Shown piece by piece: positions 13,601 through 28,600 of a stretch of 60,000 nucleotides of DNA. Below the pieces are notes generated by a model. That model ran no database searches, had not been told where the DNA came from, and worked only from the letters and a program-made list of their open reading frames with translations. A program made the position numbers and the translations under genes. The DNA comes from Hydractinia symbiolongicarpus (taxonomy: Eukaryota > Cnidaria > Hydrozoa > Anthoathecata > Hydractiniidae), in NCBI RefSeq assembly GCF_029227915.1, contig NC_079885.1, forward strand, positions 26,229,001 through 26,289,000. Direction: 5' to 3'. The stretch's first letter is position 1. Each line of letters opens with the position of its first letter.

Positions 13601-16600
13601 TGTGTAGAGCTTAAACGCGGTTCAAGAAAATGTATATAACCACATGCTTTTGATGAATGGTTAATGAGATATAAGGGTTTGAAAATTTTGCTGACGTCAT
13701 CAAAGTCCCTAATAAAAGGACAAAAAATTTTTGTTTGTGTACCCGTTACCTTCATGTTATAGATCTTGAAACGCTGATCAAGAAAATGTATTGGATCGTG
13801 TACTTTTGACAAACGGTTATGGAAATACTGTGGTTTAAAGGTTTTTTGATGACGTCATCAAACCGTCCATTCCGAAACGGATTCCAGGATTCAGGTTTGG
13901 GAAATTTACCCAAATTGGTCCCAGGTGGTCCCTAGTTACCCACTCGGTGAAAAATCATTGAAGCCACCACCTCATTTCTAAGTTATTTGGCCTCAAAGTT
14001 TTAGGTACACTGTAATGACTTCATTAATTTAATGTAAGATATTGACGTTAAAGTAGTGTTATTGACGTCGCGGCGTAACGTCAGAAAATTTAACATTTGA
14101 GACATAACTTTTTCGACGACATCAAAGGAACATGAACACATCCACTCTGCCTGTCACAGACAGACGGAAAGACACACTCTCCGTATTATTATAAGAGATG
14201 CAGGTTAATAAAATAGCTTAAACAAAAAAGAATAAACATCTTTTGTACACTTACTTCAATAGGAGAAAGTGACATGTCAATCCTTATTTCATTTTGACGG
14301 ATATCATTTAGAGCGGCCATTACAAATCGTACATCATCTAAATCTTCAATTGGATGAATAAGACGTCTGGAGTAGTCGCCAACAAATGTCACAATATCCT
14401 CAAGTATGCCTCGATACTTGTAGTTCAAATTTCTACCCACCGCCATTTTCCAATTTTTAGCTTCAACCTTTAAGGCCAACTTAATTGGTTCAGAATTAAG
14501 TTGAAGTGCCTTGTGCCCAATAGCAAATGCATCTGGAATCTTTGATATTTCCTGTTCTAAATTTTGATACTTCAAAATTTCTGCTTTGAATTCTGACAAA
14601 ATTGGTTCAGATGCTAGAAATTCTTGTATAGCTTCTTCTCTGTCGCCCTTCCATAAAAATGCATAAGTGTTAAAATGATTGACACACCTTGCTGCTTCAG
14701 CTTTTGCTGAACTGATTGCTGATGTAAGCATTACAATCAACTTTGTTACATCTTTGTGGTCTGCAACATACTTGTGATAATTTCTTGGTTTAGGAGAAGC
14801 ATCTAAGGATTAAAACATTTGATTACTGTGCATATTTCAGGTCCATCGAGAAATCTAATAGGGTTTGAGACTAAGCCCTGCAGTTAACAATGCAATTGTT
14901 GGCTTTTATGTTTATGCACCTACTATAACCTAACTATGTTAACTTTTGGTCCCTGCAAAATAATAAGCTTTAAATATTAGCATTTTTAACAACTACTTCA
15001 AGAAAAGCATTCTTTAAAAATATATATATACATTTTTTTGTATAAATTGACAGTATAATGAAGAATTTTATTGTAATTAAAGTTGTTTTTTCGTTTGTTT
15101 TATTGAGTTTTGTTACTGGAATAGTTTTTTTTTACGAATATTAGGCTGTTTGGTAAATAATATGTTCGAACTCTTACTTTTCTATTTGACAAACTAAATA
15201 CCTGTTTGTTCTGTGTATAGTTTTTCCCATTGTTTAACACTTCTGCATACTTCTAACACGCTTTGGTAACCTTTGTTCAATGCTTGTTGGATATCGTCTA
15301 AAGATGGCTGGACTGTCTAAAAAGTTTGCAATAAAATACGAACAACCACAGGATAATTAAATTTACAACTAATAAATACTCAGTTCAGTCAAGTGGGACA
15401 GGTCTTGCTAGCTTTGTGCAAATTGATTGATGGCTTTTTTTATATCAAAGTGGCTAGCATGTATTTTATAACCTGGCTGCACCTAATATAAAAAATATCA
15501 CCATGTAAAAATTTTTTGGTAAAAAAAATTACTTCTGGGAACTGAGAACGGTAAAGGTACATTTGATTTTAATATTTTTGGTATTCAAGACCATCCGACT
15601 TTAAACATTTTGTGATATATAGGAGAAGTTTGAAATATTGCATGTGAATTGTATCAAAAATATGTTTTAGGCACGTGACTATTTTTGCTTGTATTTAAAT
15701 TGTGTTTAACTTTGTGAACCAGTTAGTACAGTTCCATACAAAACTCTATTAAAATAACACATTAACCACTTAGATCATTTACATTTTTTGTATCAGTCAG
15801 GTAAAAATACGTAAAAGCGAATTCCTATTTAAATAAATATTATCATGTCATGAACAAGCGAGTTTATTCTAGGTCACCTTTTGACAGCTACAACTGTCAT
15901 CGACAGGCCAATTCCTATTCTTTGAACGTGTATTAAAAGTCATCAAAAATATATACTTACGACATTGGGAATTGAAAGAATGATATCAGCCTTAAAAAAT
16001 GATGCCACAGAGTTTTTCATAGCATCTGGCAAATCTTTGGCTAAATAGGATTTACCATAAAGATGTCCACTTGAACTAAAAAAATAACATGTTTTGCACT
16101 TTTCTCCAACTATGAACTTTTATAATTCACACAAAAATCTGTGTGTACACATTAGTTATTGCTGATGTAATCACAATTTAAATGACAGATGGTAGATTTT
16201 TCCATGTGCAATGCCACTTGTCTAATAATATGCTAAGTCTGCAACAGGCATAGTGGACATGTTAAATTCTCTTAAGGTTTACCAGGAAACACATGTCTCC
16301 AATGCTAATTGACAAACTAACATCTTAACATCAATAAACATGTCAATAGTTTTATTTAAATTACCAAAGCCTAATAATGCACTTAGAACTTTACAACCAA
16401 ATGGAAATAATCTCCGTCATCTCCTGCATGGGTAACAGTCATGTCAATGAGGAAGGTGTGTGGCAATTTGCACACACGAAATTGTTTTTTTAATGTCTAG
16501 GCACGTAATTTTTAATTTTCTAATCAGTTACCCTACAAAAAATAAAGTTCTGCATGTGATCTTGGTTTTGTGCATGCAATTAAGATCTCATAACAAGACA

Positions 16601-19600
16601 CCCAATTCTGTTTCAGGTGTGTGTGGAGCCATGTGAGTGTGATAACTCGCAAGACTGCGGTCAATATCTCTTCAACCGTTCAAAAGGAAGTTATTTTATA
16701 CATTTTCTTGATCAGTGTCTCAAGCTGTCTGCAATAAATGCTACAAGTTTTAAAATTTAGGGCAAACAAATATTGCTGACGTCATTAAAATTCAAAAAAT
16801 GGATCTTTTCGATTTATCTTCTGTCTAAGTCGATTTTTCCAAGGGCTTATCAACTAGATTTATATACTAAAAAGCTGGTGTGTGTGTTTGTCCACAGGCA
16901 AATTCTGTATTTTATAAAACTTTTGTTTACATTTTTAATTGGCTAACACAAATCATGTAATAAAATAAAAAGATTAGCATGGACTCACCCACAGGTTTTT
17001 GCAACTAGTCTAGAATTAATTCTTTAAGAAATAATTTTTAACCGTTGTGAAAAGAATTACATAATATAGGAGCTTGCTGCAAAAAACCTATGTAATCACC
17101 ATCTTTCTATTAATTCCAGAGAAAAAACAATGTGACTAAGTCAACTAGAAATAACAAATAAGACTTTACCCCTGAAATACCCTTCTCTTCAAAAGATCAA
17201 GGGAATTCCGCACACATTTTAATAAAGCGTCAACCATTCGGTTACTAAAAGTGTTCAGTAATTCCTGATTTTCTTCTTTTAATTCTGCATCTTGAATCCT
17301 CATTCGTTCTTTCCAAGCAATCTATGCAGCAGAATAAGTAAATACTTATATCAAAATACCAGCAAGACTTCTTACAATAAAAAACATGTCAAAATAAAGT
17401 TTTTACTAAGATATGGTCAGCTTCCTTAGTGATTTTTTCATAATTTATGATGTAATTAAAATAATCTATTTCTTCTGAAATCTTAACTTTATTCTGGATT
17501 GTTAGAGCTTAACTTTTGTAAGAACACTATTTTCTTCTGTGTTAGTAAGAGAGTGCCATAAAAATATATGTAAAAAAAATAGGTTGTTTTAAAGAAGAAA
17601 TATCAAAGTTATTATGTGTAGAAGTATTTGTCTGCGAAACAAGTCACCACAGATTCAAAAGCATATTTTTTGAATACCCAAATTGTAGGAGTTAACTGTG
17701 TGACATGCGAAAACATACTTGTCCTCTTTAGATCTGTTAAACAAAATTGGTTGGTTCAGTTAAATAATTAACTACCTCCTCAGGAGTTTCAACATCAGGC
17801 TCTTCACGTCGACATCTTGGTTTTGAACGTTCTTTAATTCTCTCATAATTATTGGCAAAAACTTCTATGATATTACCAACCGCTTGCTCAATCTTTCTAC
17901 TTGTTGCTTCGATTTTTGTAGCTGCAATATTACACATTTCCTGAATGTTAACAAAAGGAAGCATGTAACAAAATATTTATTATTTTTTTTATTTTCTATA
18001 ATTATTTCGATAAATCCAAAAAAGAACGTTTCATATTTTTTGCTTGTCTAATGGTTTGATAACACTACAAAAATCTCCATTTTTATTTTGTAGAAACAGC
18101 AAAAAAACCATCCACATTTTCCAAAGAAAACAACTTTAAAAGGTGAATTCCCACTTTTAAACGGATGGAACAGATCAGAACAAAACAATTGTGATTTCTA
18201 ATTGTTGAACTAATTCTCCGTTCTGATTAATTTCAATTCGTTACGATCCAAAGTGAAAATTGAAATCATTTCATTTTTCTTGCAGACAGGAACAAATTAA
18301 AATATAAAAACGACAAAATAATTAGCAGACAGCCAATCAAGTTTTAGTATTTTTTGTGATCTATTTTCTTCTATTCTATTCCGTTTATAGTAAAAAGGTA
18401 GCTAAAAACCACACTATTTTAAATGCAAAGTTACCAAATATATTATAGTTAAATGAAGGCAAAGTTTTATAAATATAGCTTCCAAATAACTTACATTAGT
18501 TCTTTTCTCAAACTGTTCAACTGTCCATGGAACATCTCCAGGTACTTCACACAGTTGTGTATTGATGATACTTTGTAGTAGAGAATCAATTCTGGAATCT
18601 CTTATGTCCATAACCTAAAAAAGTTGTATGTATTGATCATTTTGTATAAAAGTTAAGTCAGTAACACATTTAAATTTGGAAAGCTGTATCTTATGTGGAA
18701 ATGAAACATTTTAGAATAATTACTATGTTATTTCCTCAGATTTTGATGTAATTTAATTTTCAGGGGCATACTTTAACTACAAATTGTTTACAGCCTTGGT
18801 TTTAGAGGAACAGTAGGACATTTTAATGCTTTTGATGAAAATAGGCAGAAGTTAGTAGTTCAATTTTTTGAAAATAAATAGGAAAAATATCTATTCTTTG
18901 TCCATAATACGACATTTCGTGTCATACACAAAATGCTTGGACATAATGGAACTATATTAGTGCTCTGCTTATTTAACAAAAAAACATTGCATATAACATA
19001 ATGTCAAACTTGCTTGTTTATTTAGAATCTCCAGTTCATTCAAATGATGATAAACATTTCTGATGTAATCATTTATCTTTAAAGAATTCCAACTCAGCAT
19101 AGTAAGACCTGGCGAAATTTGTGCTTCAACCTAATAATAACAATGTCAAAACATGCATGTAAGATACCAAACTCAGCAGGGATAACATAACGCAAGACGC
19201 AACAGAGGTGACGTTTACCTTGTTTAAATGAGGTTTGAGCATTGGTAAAAATATTGCTGGGATAGACGCCTTGATACGCATATATTCGTCAATCATCATC
19301 TAAATATAATCCAGGCATGTGGCTCACATGTGAATTTCACCTGCATAAGAAAATGACATTTCTTTCTTCGGGAGTGTAGTTAATTTACCTCCCATAGCAA
19401 CCAAATGCCTTTGTGCCTTTCATAGGAACATATCAACCTTTTAAATACCAAACCTCGAAGCAAAAACAACATATATGCACTTGTGGCTAAATTAAATTAT
19501 TGTAGAATATGTATTTAACTACAATTTTTTAGGCATTGATGCATTGAACGTATTGATGTATTTATTAAACATTATTTTATATTTTTGTTTATTATAGATA

Positions 19601-22600
19601 TAATATTTGAACAAACTTTTCCAAGCATTCAGATTTGTAAAATAATTAAAAATCTATCTACACTAACAGATAAATTTCCCAAGTTACCCATTAGCAAACT
19701 ATTAATCTAATTTCTTATTTACCTGGTTTGTGTGTGTGCAGTTATGCCAAGGAACATCAAAGGTCTCCTTTCTTATGTCAAACAGTTACTTCGTCATAAC
19801 ATGCACAAACAGTAAAAAAATTTAGGTTCTGTTGTAACTTATATTGCATCGTTATTGAAGGGGCTAATAGTAAAAAATATTTAAATTTACCCCCATGTTT
19901 AAAACGTAATGTTATTTCCCCAAAATAAAAAATTAAGCACTACTTTAGATGTGTGACATATATTACATTATTATATAAACAACATATGTATTTACCATAT
20001 TAATAAATATGTCCCTACAGCAAAATACCTATATAGCCGTATGTAATATAGGTATATAATCACAGGCTCCTTTCACACTGATTGTTTTAAAATAAGTCTG
20101 TTATAGAGAGCCTAAGTTATAGAAAGTGTGGTTATCAAAAATTACCACCGCAATGTTTGTGTTAAACTTGTTGTAGCAAGATAAATAGCCAACGACCAGC
20201 TAGGTAGCACGCAAAAATTTGTCTAATTTATATTTCCATAGCTATTTTCTCTTTATGTGTTTTACAAAGTATAAATAGCTAAGTCTTCAGTTTATATATA
20301 ACTGGTCTTTTAGCTAGCTGTGCCAATATTATATTTATTAAAAAAGCTCCAGTACCTAGCCAACTTTAGTCATGTTGTTAAATTCCTCTTATTTAAATAT
20401 CTATAACTACCTTAGTAGTCTTATTAAGGGGCGTGGCTCTAGATGATTTGATTTGAGCTTTTAAGCATGAATTCAGAAGAACAGGTCACATATATTTAGG
20501 ATAGTTTTAGGACACTTTTATGCTAAAACACTATAATTTTTCACATTTTGTGTAAAGTTACATGAAAGAGGGCTACCTAAGATATAACAGTAGAAATGAT
20601 TTTTGTAAATCTTATTATACTTTAAACGTTTTATTTTTGACATTTTCTGTTAAACTTTTGTGAGCCTGCATGTAAAATACTAAAAGGATTGCTAAAGTAA
20701 ATTCTTATTTTATAAGGATTTGCGACATCGTGAGTTTTAAATTTTACAGGAGAAGATGGTGTGGTTGTCCATTTATATTGTTTGTTTGTAAACTGCTTTT
20801 CTTCAAATTCGGGGAAACCTTTATATGCAACATACAGAAAGAACAAGTTTTTGTAGAATCAAACACCACTGGAGCTGTTAGCTTTGGTGGGGGAGTACTA
20901 TACACGATATACATACTTTATTGTCAGATAATTTTGATAGAGAATTCCACTGTTTCACATATTGTGCCATTGATGGTCTGTTTTGTACATTTTTTTGGAG
21001 CGGACAGCAAATTAAATAACTGATTTTAGTTGATTTTTAATTTACAATTTGTAGGTTTTTTCAGGCAAAAAAAAATGTGGAAAACAATGGCATGAAATAT
21101 GCTAAAACAAATCATTTTTGATTTTAGATGTAATGGTTAAAACTGTTTTTTTTTTTGAAATTTTTTCAACATTTCTGAGGAAGAAACATGCAATACTGAC
21201 AGAACAAACTTTTGTATATTTGGCAACTTTTACGGTGTTGTTTTTTATAAACTTTTATGACAAAGGACTTGATTTTAGTTTACTCCTCACAAACTTCTTT
21301 TTTACACTTTTCTGTAAACCTTTGTGAGAAAGGACAATATGGAATATTACCAAAATAAATTTTTGTTGATTTAGAATTTAATTTTTGCTAACTGCTTTTT
21401 TTTTTACATTTCCAATTTTTGTTAAAGGGCAGTATGAAATAATCTGAAATCATTGAATTTTCTATATATTTTTATTTCATTTAAATGCCAATTGATTTTT
21501 TACATTCTTTATAAAATTTTTGTGAAAGGATTGTATGCAGTATATACTGAAATGACAAATCTTTATAGATTTATTTTTGATACTTTCCAGACTGTTATCT
21601 TTGGAGATTTTAGGTAAGACTTTAGGGAAAAGACAGTATGCAGAATGAAAAAAAAAAAAGGTTTTACACCTTGCAAGTTGCTGTTTTCTTTATATTTTGT
21701 GTAAACATTTTGGGAGGACTATAAATGAGGATTTGACATTTTTTTAAAGATTTTATAAAGACAATGTGCAATTGCTATAAGAACGTTTCTGTTGAATTGG
21801 CAATTATTTCTTGGAAACTTTTGGAGTATGTATTTAGGTTTTGAAAATTTTGTGATATTTTTTTTCGATTAAACGTAACAAAATATGTTGGAATAATATT
21901 TTCAGTGATTTAAATTTTGTGGGTTGGAAGCAATTGTTTTTGGTGAACTTTTTATCTGATTTACTCTTCAGATATTAAAGCAAGAAATTCTATCAGATTT
22001 AATTTTCACATCCCACACTGAAGTTGTTCCTTTCGATGCTTCTATTTTTAAGCCTTTTATTTCAGAGGATAAAATATGGAATAATGCAGATTGTGACTAT
22101 TCAAAATTAAAACTGCTGAGTTGCTTGTTTTTTCTGCATATTACTATATATATTTTGGTATACTTTACATCTATTAAATTAATGAGTATAAGTGGATTCT
22201 TCTATGGGCGTACATCTAGTATGAATAACAGGACCCATGGAAGTACAGAAATTTTGTATATATACGTATTGTATAATTTACAATAAATAATAAATAAATA
22301 ACTTATTATTCCCTTATTCCCCTAAGATGATCGGGATTGTAACACACTATTCTGAATCTGCGTATAAGAACAACAATAAAATTCTCATACCTTTAAATTA
22401 TCTTGATATTCCTTTAATAGATCTTGTCTTTGGTAAACTTGCTTGGCAGCTTCAGGTACATCGATGTCCATTTTTATCATACAGTCTGTTTCACGTATCA
22501 ATTGTGTGATTGATGGGTCAAAATTAACTAACAAAGTATTGGTCTCCTTGTTTCGGATGATTAGTGATACTTGCAATCCTACCAAGTAATGTTAGTAAAG

Positions 22601-25600
22601 AGTTGGAAATTTTAAGTTTCTTTATGAAAACTCTGCACAATCTATTTTTCCAACTTCCAAAATTTGTGCACTCAAAGTTAGCACACATTTAATTTTTGCA
22701 CACTCCTCACAGTCAATAAATTCAAACAGATCTATGTCAATGTTTTTATTTTGTTATTAGGTCAACAAATCTTTTTGTACAAATGATTGGCACTTCAAAG
22801 ATTAATCAAACCTGATAATGTTGTGATTATAGACAATCTTATGACTGATTATTTTGGATTCATAGAACTTCAAATTTCATTATTCCATTTCTCTAGTTTA
22901 CACAACCAAATTTTCACACAGCAAAAAAAAATTTTTTACCTGTTTTAATGGCTGTAACATCGCAAGACCATGCTTCCATGTAAACCATCTCAAATTGTAA
23001 AAGGATTTGTGCAACCTTATTAAAATTGTGAATAATTCGCAGAGACTCCTTTTTAGTCATGGAGGATATGTGCTTTTCAAAATAATTCATTGGATCACGA
23101 ATCCTTCTTGTTAGTTGACGCGCCCAAGCAATCTTTCCAGAAATTGGTGGTAAATCACGCTGCACAGGGGGATCTTCTCGTAATCTTTCATACAACTGTT
23201 TTAATAAACAATACAGTATTTAAAATCGGAAGACATAAATGTCAAGAAAAACTGCTTTCCAGTAACGTTTGCCAATGCCAAGTTTTAAATGCTGGTGTGC
23301 AATATGCTCAATTTCTATTACATTAATGATGGCAGTGTTTCCTGAAGGCTAATCTAATGCACATGCCTGAACACTAAACACTGGTTGCTGAGGCTAACAA
23401 CAGCAAGTAAAAGACTTTGTTTTACACTTCCATGGACATTACTGAAAATGGCCAAAATTTCCAAAAAATCCTTTACAGTTGACCCTCGTTTTAGCAAACC
23501 CTGAGGGGACCGAGCAGTTTAGTTAGCTATAATGAGGGATTTGTGAAAAGCGAACTTTTCAAAAATGGGTTTAAATCTGATAAATTCACAATTTTTTAGT
23601 ACTACTTAGTTTAATAATTATAAAGAGTTACATGAACAGTTTCATAAAGAATCAAAGTCTATGAAAGAAATCTTCAATGGCTGTTTGTTGCCTTTTTGAT
23701 TCTTGACATTCATTGTATAGTAGATTAAACTGGTCCACATGCCTTCTTATATTGAATGCTACCTCTTCCTCCTCAATAAGCTCTGAAGAAATTCAATAGC
23801 TACATATATTTTAGATCGGGACGGTAAACTAATAAATATGTAAACAAACAATTGAATAAAATTCAACGATTGACTTTAGAATGCCGCTGATTCGATTTTG
23901 GTGATTCAAAGCATTCAGATTCTAAAATGTGGTACTATTCCCTATTTCGAGGGTAAATCAGGCGTTGTGTTAAGATATTTTTGCTTGATATAATGAGGAA
24001 TTCGTTACCGTATTTTCTGGTATAGCCCAGCTTTTTTAGGGAGTTATAAACTAGATGCTATCAGATAGCCTGCACCTTCGTATAACCCCCATAAAATTTC
24101 AATCAATGTGTTTTACTAATCCGCGCCTTTGCATAACCCGCATCATGTTAAGAAAAAAATTCAGCGTATTTTTACTTACCCTAATCATTTTATAAACATG
24201 TGCGTGTGTTCTGCTTTTTCATGCTGGAGACAAGTGGGGGACGTTTAAACTGGTGAACTTCAAACATGAGAACCAAGTGTCTCAACTAGTGACTCTCTTA
24301 GTCTTAACTTCCTTGTCTCTGATTGCCGAAAAAATAATGAATTAAAATTAAGTTGACAAGTGAATCTTCTGCTAATGCCAACAGTACTAAATCAGACAAT
24401 GCTGTTTTCTTTTTACATTAGTTTCAGCCAATGCTCTCCAGCCAAGATCTCCAGAATTGTGTTTCAGAGAGAGCTCATAATATTAGCAATGACAAGCAAT
24501 AGAAAGTTAAAGAAAGCGATTTCACTGTGTAAAAAAAATTAACTCACATAGTTGAAGTAAGATTACCTAGATATAGGATCGCACATGCAGTTATATTAAT
24601 GTACGCATTTTACCCCATTGGTAGTATTTTCTTCATTGAATGTATAAACTTTAAATTTTACAATAAATGACAGAAAATATAAAACTTATCACATAACCCG
24701 CACTACAATATAACCTGCACCAACGGTAGAAGTCGTAAAAATTCACTTATAACCCGCGAGTTATATACCGGAAAATACGGTAAATGCAGAAGGTATTTTA
24801 TGAGAGCTTTGCTAGCGAAATCAAGGGACCAAGACATTTTGTTCAATATAATGAGGAATTCACTAAAAAGCATGTTCGCTACATTGGGGGTCAACTGTAC
24901 CCTTAAATCAAAATTTCAGCACTTCTGTTTTATCTATGCTGCAACATGTATTTTCCATACACTACAACCATTCTCATAATATAGGGAGACACAGTTTCAA
25001 ATTTTCAAGGTTCGAAGCCACATGTAATTATATAGGATACTTTTGTTGCTGCAATTTGCTCTTGTTTAAGTTTAGTCAATGTTCACTTGTAAACTGTTCA
25101 CAGCAGACTTCAGATCTTTTGTTATTTGGTTAGATGCAAACTATTGAAATGTGCTATTTGTTGACATGACCATTTTTGTTACATTTTGGGGACTCTGTTC
25201 TTTGATGTGAGTTTTTCCATACACAGCAGACGTATTAGAAAAATGCTACTTACTTAACTTATGCATCTGTAAAAGTAGCATTTCCTGTCAGCTGCAGAGA
25301 ATTCCCAACTTGATGGTTTTTGCTAACTTTATATAAGTGCCATTGTCTCTATATTATTGTGAGAGCTTGCAGATATAATCTTAAGGAATTAGACATGTTG
25401 CTTTGGCTTCAATATAATTAAACAGAGTGACTGACTGAATGATTAATTAAATAATTGATTGATTGAACAGATTAAAATTATTTTTTTACTAGTTAACTGC
25501 AATGAATATCTTGTCACAGGATAAAAACTGTACAAGTCAATGTTAACTTTGTGTTTAAATGGTTACCAGCAAAATATGAGAACATACAGGCATGGATCTA

Positions 25601-28600
25601 ATCTTTACATGTCTGACAGACAAGTATGAGGTTTTATACTGGCATGATTTAAGTAAATAACTTTTAAACAAAGCTGGTGTTTTCATTATGTGTGCATTTG
25701 CTATATTCTATTTATTGCGAATGGTTCTACAACATCCAGGCAAATTTAGAAGAACAACGGCTGTAGCTACTTGTTTTTAATATAAATATAGTGCAAAAAC
25801 TATAAAAATATTGTATTTTGCAAAGGTAAATTGTTTTTGAGAAAATATTCTTCAGGGATTGTTTTAGTAACTTGCTATATATTTGATATAAAACACGAAA
25901 TACTGTCTAGAGCTGTCTTATAATCTAATAAAACATTTTACTACCTTGCCGACTTTGATAACTTCCACACCAAACTGCTGAAATAACTGATCATACTTAA
26001 AATCAATAGCATCTTTCATACTGGGAATACTCAAATTTTCAAATCTAAAAGCACAAACAAATCCTAAAACAAAATCTAACCTGCTTGCAATTTTGCCAAA
26101 ATGAAAATTAAAGCTTTGAAATTGAGTTAATTAGTCTAATTTTTTAATCATGTTACATTAAAAACAACAAGCGAAACTTCAATTGACCTACGGAGATTCA
26201 AAGCATCGGAAAAAAGTAATAAAAATAATTTATTCATTCACATCATACCTCTCGAGCAACTGCAATGATTGGATTGTTGACGTTAGTTTTTCAAAACAAT
26301 CATCCATAAAATTTTGGAGTTGACACTAGTTAAAAAAAAAATCAATTTTACACATGTCAAATTTAATCGTATATATAAACTCTGGAAGCACAATTCATAC
26401 CTCCAGCTCTTCAATTCTTTCTTTAAATTCTTTAAAGTCGTAATCAAAGTCAGTTTTTCTATGATCCAGCGCGTCATAATTTTTCTTCTGCATGTTTTTA
26501 TATATGTTATCAAATCTTGCAGCTAAAACATCTATACCCTCAATTTTTGACACATGTAAAATGCTGTAAATCTCAAGATTAGTCATTAACTCCTTGATCT
26601 ATATAAAAAAATATTATAATATAACCTATATGCATCATATTCATGCATGAAATCCATATAACATCATGTTTTAATAAGCCTGGGATATTTATTAAATTTT
26701 TTCAAGCGTTTAAAAAAGGGTTAATATAATTTTCTAATTTTCTTTCTGCGTGTTAAAAGTTGTTTATATTCAATATTTGCAAGTTTGACATAAATGCCCT
26801 TTTAAATGAAAAGGTGTTTGTTAAATAGAGATAATCATTGAAACTTTGGTGTTTAATCCTGGGGTTCAGCATTTATTAGAAGAGGGTTTAATAATTATGG
26901 CAAACAAAACTTAATTTAAAATAAAATTCCTTTTATTTCTCACATCATTACTAACAATAAAAAACAGAAAGAACCATACTTTTTGTAGTCTCCTGCAAAA
27001 TGTATCAAATTTTCCAAAAATATACATCTCTGAGAACTCAAAAGGTTTCTCCAAAGGGTCCTCTTCAATCTTTTGTTTGGTTTTTTGGAAACAGTTTTGG
27101 TATTCTCGATTCAAAGTAATGCAAGCATTTAGTTTTTCAATCAATGGTTTACGTGGCTGGTCCCAAATTCTATTCAGTTGGCCATCTGTAACATACTGTT
27201 TACATGCTGTGACCATTTGATTTGTTACCTCAAATAAAACAAATAACTTTATCTTGAAGACGAAAACAAATGTTTTACTTCGTTCACATTAGCATAAGTT
27301 AAAGCAAGAATTAAAGATATGATTCAGCAACAACAAAAACATCTCACCCATAACTTAAGTTACCAAAAAACTTTTGTACCTTAATAAAAAGTGAAGTCAT
27401 CCTTTGCGAAGTGTTGTAATACTGCGACGTTGAATGAATCATTTGGATAGCACCAATCAATTTCGGAATAGCTGTGATCATTTTGACCTTAAAATTAATA
27501 GCAGTGCAGTTCTTAAAAACAGGTCAAAATCTTTTTTTCTCTAAAATAAGTCTAAAAATGTGTCTTAGCTAGGTCAAAATTAGTCAAAAAATCGTTATGG
27601 GAATAAAAATCTGTTTACAGAAACAGGGTTTAACAAGTTTTCCATGCACACCGAGACATTTGAAAAGGGATAATACAGTTGTTAATCTAACCTGTTTATT
27701 CTAATTTTTGAAATTCCATCTTTTAAAGAGTAAAAGTTAAATTCAAGAAATAATAAATTTCTGGATTTTTTGGATCCACGCTTGTATTGCACGTATTAAA
27801 CTTGTCACAAAGAACTGTCTATGTTGACTATGCGTTATTTAAGGACATGTTGGATTTTTAAATGCGCATCTCTTGAACTCTATGTGCCAAAAGTTTTACA
27901 CATATTGTATCGGTACCAACCATTTAAACTACTTAATATAATAGTTTTACAATGCTGATTTTCTGACATGAACTGAGAATTGTACACAGATTATATGTTA
28001 AATGCCAATAAAAAAGAATTTTTTGTACTTTAGGTAATCTAGCTGAAAATTCGAGATCATCAAAAATAGATAGTCACAAGAACATACCGGATCACTCTGA
28101 TATAGAGGGTGGCATGATTTTTCCAATGTATCAAGATATTTCACATTATCCTTCGCTTCATTTGCAGCATCAGTAATTCTATTATCCAATTCTTTCCATG
28201 TCTAAAATGAATATAAGGGCATATTGATGTAACATCTATTAAACAAAATTAAAGTAGGATGCTCAGCCTTGCTAATTCACTTTGACACATGGCAATTGTA
28301 GAATGCCGACATGTTAACAAAGTAGACAGGGAAATAACATCCCACGTTGGCCATTGGCTGACATAAAAAAGTTTGAATTAGAAAGAATGTTACTATACTT
28401 TATTTATCTAAATCCAGTTGTAAAAAAACTAATTTTTGAAAAAAAAGAAGGTTCTAGTCATCTTCTAGTGAAATAATTAAATTAGAATTCTTTTCACAGG
28501 TAAGTCACAGATTTTTTTCACAGGTAAGAAGATTGACAAAAAATGGCTCCACTTATTTAGGCTGCAATACTTACATTATAAATACCACTTTAACTTTTAT

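Noticed and set aside
17171-17180. Earlier donor GTATTT for dynein exon 20
   Set aside because: Would leave phase 0 and put exon 21 out of frame; the GTAAAG donor 10 nt on restores the frame.
20730-21327. Two hydrophobic plus-strand frames of 69-97 codons
   Set aside because: They fall in the decayed AT-rich tandem array and read as Phe/Leu/Ile runs typical of T-rich DNA.
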